This document shows, in pieces, positions 12,313 to 14,452 of a stretch of 14,452 nt of DNA. Location of the stretch: assembly GCA_045598945.1 (NCBI GenBank), contig JAZRVD010000050.1:1-14452 (forward strand), read 5' to 3'. The stretch's first letter is position 1, and every line of letters starts with the position of its first letter. The stretch comes from Colimorpha sp045598945. GTDB lineage: Bacteria > Bacteroidota > Bacteroidia > Bacteroidales > P3. The notes beneath the pieces are model-generated. The model had not been told where the DNA came from. It searched no databases and was given only the letters and a program-made list of their open reading frames with translations. A program made the position numbers and the translations under genes.

Positions 12313-14193
12313 ATGATTGTCAACCACGACATACAGCAAAACAAATTGTATCGACACACCTCATCGGTACATCGTTACACTTGCACACATATCTTACGCA
12401 AAGCAACAGCATTATTGGCTATTGCACTACTGCTATACATGCCACATCAGCTACACGCACAAAAGGTTGTACAAGTCTCTATCCTCGACATAGCACCCGA
12501 CTACGGCATACCTACCGCCTATATTATAGACACCACCAACTTTGTGCAATACCTCAACAGCAACGGCAACAGTTTGATGGCGCGTGCCTCGATGTGTATC
12601 AATATCAGCTCAAGAGCCCAAACCATGCTGCTATCGCTACGCACCGACTATCCACGCCACGACAATGTAATATGGCTTAGCGAGAGCAAGATGCTATATG
12701 ACTTCGACGCCTATCAGGAAAACCTACAGAGCCTTGCCCTTATTGCCACTCGATACAGCCAAAAGTTTCTCAACGAAGAAGAGAAACGGCAACAAAACAC
12801 CGTTGCCGTAGAGACACCTGCCGCACCACAAGAAGACTTGACCAAACAAAAAGAGATAGAGACACAGATAGCCAATCTTGTCGACACGATAAACGAATAT
12901 CACGACAGCATAACATCACGCTGCCTCAAAAGCACTCCCAGCACTGCCAGAGAGCGCAAAAACATCTACTACACCTACCTGCCCATCTACAACCAGATTA
13001 CTTCGACAGGCAACAACAACGACAACTATCTTCAAAATCTCGAACAACTAAAAAAGATGCAAGAGCACATGCTGGAACATGTGATAAGCGACAGCTGCTA
13101 TTCCATACGCATCAACAACTTTCAACAGCATCTAAAAGATGTTACTGGCGAGGAATATATTGACATCTACCGTTCCTACTGCCGCAACTTCACACACACC
13201 TCTACGCCAATCTCCTTCAGCACCATTACCGGCTACTACCGCTACACCCAACAAATGGAGGATATCATAGCCGTGCAACAAGACTACGAAAACACGATGC
13301 CTCTGATATTTACCATAAAGCAAAACAACGAAAACATACTACAGCTGTATACCAAGCCCTACACCGATATTGCCAACGCCTACAAAAAACTGTACGCCGA
13401 CATCAACACCACACCAAAATTCAATCGCATAGAAGAAAGTTCCGCTTTTATAGAATATCTCAACAACTTTATCAATATCCAGCAACAGTTCATCACCAAC
13501 CACAATACCCTGGAACGCATACGCCAACGTGCCGACGACATAGTAAACACCTGTCCACGCAGCTGCATAGACCTGCGCGACGCCTACCTGTCGCTACCCA
13601 CAGCACCTGAGTTTGTGCCAACAGCAACCACGCTGCTTGAGATGAACGACTACACCGACAAGTTGCACGACTTTGAACAAATACAGCAAAACTTCTATGA
13701 CATAGTGTCGCTGCGCGATTCAATACAACGCCTCGAAAAACTCATCACCTCTAATCCCAATGCCGAAAAAAGTTTTATAAACGGCTATAAGATTGTAAAA
13801 GAAGCGTCGGCAGTAACATCCACCCTTGCCACAGCGGCAGCCGTAGACACCTGCGTACAGCAGTTGCGCAGCTTTATAGAAAAACAGCAGCAATTCCAAA
13901 AAGTTATTGTACGCAAAGATAACACCGTAGCCCTTGAAAAAGAGATACAATCCTTCAAATCCACCTATCCCAACATCTACAACACCTACAACATACTGAT
14001 AAACAGCTACACCTACAACGCTCCCATCAACAACCTCGACGACCTTCAACAATACCACATTCGCCTCATCGAAACAGAAAGCATACAGACTCGCTATCTC
14101 AACATACTCAAATCGGACAAGGCCCCCGACATCAACCGTAGCATGCTGGGACTGAGAGACCTGCAACAGATAAAAAATATATTCCACCTATAA
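12313..14193 (+). CDS. Exported helical tandem-repeat protein, function unknown
   Basis: I do not recognise this 626-residue protein. Residues 1-29 are a polar, His-rich stretch before a signal-peptide-like core (about 30-49, KATALLAIALLLYMPHQLHA) ending HA-Q, so it is probably exported; the only ATG before the core is 12313. Residues 51-130 contain predicted strands, and 150-205 are charged and probably coiled. From about 284 to the C terminus there are five degenerate repeats of 67-68 residues. Each starts near a Tyr (286, 357, 425, 492, 559) and has an iQQxF-like motif ending at 325, 393, 461, 528 and 595. A weaker sixth unit may occupy 222-285. The pattern suggests a helical rod or scaffold in the periplasm or at the surface. 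The gene starts 27 bases after the PurF-like gene and ends 16 bases before rfbA, with no promoter or hairpin in either gap. Confidence 0.8.
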   Translation: MIVNHDIQQNKLYRHTSSVHRYTCTHILRKATALLAIALLLYMPHQLHAQKVVQVSILDIAPDYGIPTAYIIDTTNFVQYLNSNGNSLMARASMCINISSRAQTMLLSLRTDYPRHDNVIWLSESKMLYDFDAYQENLQSLALIATRYSQKFLNEEEKRQQNTVAVETPAAPQEDLTKQKEIETQIANLVDTINEYHDSITSRCLKSTPSTARERKNIYYTYLPIYNQITSTGNNNDNYLQNLEQLKKMQEHMLEHVISDSCYSIRINNFQQHLKDVTGEEYIDIYRSYCRNFTHTSTPISFSTITGYYRYTQQMEDIIAVQQDYENTMPLIFTIKQNNENILQLYTKPYTDIANAYKKLYADINTTPKFNRIEESSAFIEYLNNFINIQQQFITNHNTLERIRQRADDIVNTCPRSCIDLRDAYLSLPTAPEFVPTATTLLEMNDYTDKLHDFEQIQQNFYDIVSLRDSIQRLEKLITSNPNAEKSFINGYKIVKEASAVTSTLATAAAVDTCVQQLRSFIEKQQQFQKVIVRKDNTVALEKEIQSFKSTYPNIYNTYNILINSYTYNAPINNLDDLQQYHIRLIETESIQTRYLNILKSDKAPDINRSMLGLRDLQQIKNIFHL

Positions 14194-14209
14194 AAAAGAC
14201 CACCAACAA

Positions 14210-14452
14210 ATGAAAGGCATAGTCTTAGCCGGCGGAAGCGGCACCCGCCTATACCCTATCACCAAAGGCGTCAGCAAACAACTGCTGCCCATCTACGACA
14301 AACCAATGGTATACTACCCCATCAGCGTGCTGATGCTGGCAGGCATACGCGACATATTGCTTATTTCCACCCCGCACGACCTGCCCGGCTTCAAACGTCT
14401 GCTTGGCGACGGGTCAGACTACGGCATCAACTTGCAATATGCCGAACAGCCA
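14210..14452 (+). CDS. rfbA: Glucose-1-phosphate thymidylyltransferase RfbA, 3' end missing
   Basis: The first 81 codons of a protein normally about 290 residues long; the window ends inside it. The enzyme joins glucose-1-phosphate and dTTP to make dTDP-glucose, the first step to dTDP-L-rhamnose for surface polysaccharides, and is cytoplasmic. Residues 8-16 carry the nucleotidyltransferase signature GGSGTRLYP, followed by ITKGVSKQLLPIYDKPMVYY and STPHDLPGFKRLLGDGSDYG, which is nearly invariant RmlA/RfbA sequence. The ATG at 14210 gives the normal N terminus MKGIVLAGG. It lies 16 bases after the upstream repeat-protein gene and probably shares its transcript. Other rml genes, if present, would be outside the window. 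Confidence 0.96.
   Translation, partial: MKGIVLAGGSGTRLYPITKGVSKQLLPIYDKPMVYYPISVLMLAGIRDILLISTPHDLPGFKRLLGDGSDYGINLQYAEQP

Overview
The window looks like chromosomal DNA from a Bacteroidales bacterium (phylum Bacteroidota). The evidence is an 823-residue TonB-dependent receptor with an N-terminal carboxypeptidase-regulatory-like domain, a Bacteroidota-type promoter (TTTG, 20 bases, TAAATTTG), start codons preceded by A/C-rich sequence rather than Shine-Dalgarno sites, and close matches to remembered Bacteroidales versions of RecO, MtaB, an HD-domain protein and a PurF-like protein. I see no tRNA, rRNA, insertion sequence, CRISPR array or phage gene.

Layout. Left plus-strand block (1-3265): the 3' part of an M13 zinc metallopeptidase, recO (7-base overlap, GTG start) and an HD-domain phosphohydrolase (10-base gap). 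A symmetrical hairpin at 3275-3311 ends this block and also the block that converges on it. Minus-strand block (8360 down to 3332): a TonB-dependent receptor followed after 25 bases by an M16-like protein without the zinc motif, then a separately promoted 338-residue exported protein with TPR-like helices. A 109-base divergent region (8361-8469) carries overlapping candidate promoters and a perfect inverted repeat. Right plus-strand block (8470-14452): an exported MORN-repeat protein, mtaB (tRNA methylthiotransferase, overlapping start), a PurF-like phosphoribosyltransferase, a 626-residue exported helical repeat protein, and the start of rfbA (dTDP-sugar synthesis, cut by the window end).

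Most genes are housekeeping or envelope genes with no single shared pathway. The parts most worth following up are: (a) the PurF-like protein, which keeps its PRPP site and four candidate Fe-S cysteines but starts Met-Ser instead of Met-Cys and has lost other glutaminase motifs; (b) the TonB receptor plus catalytically dead M16-like pair, which resembles in layout the FusA/FusC and YddB/PqqL import-and-processing pairs; and (c) the 626-residue secreted protein, which on reading resolves into five degenerate tandem repeats of 67-68 residues.

All assignments come from reading motifs by eye and from memory of families. No database search was run.
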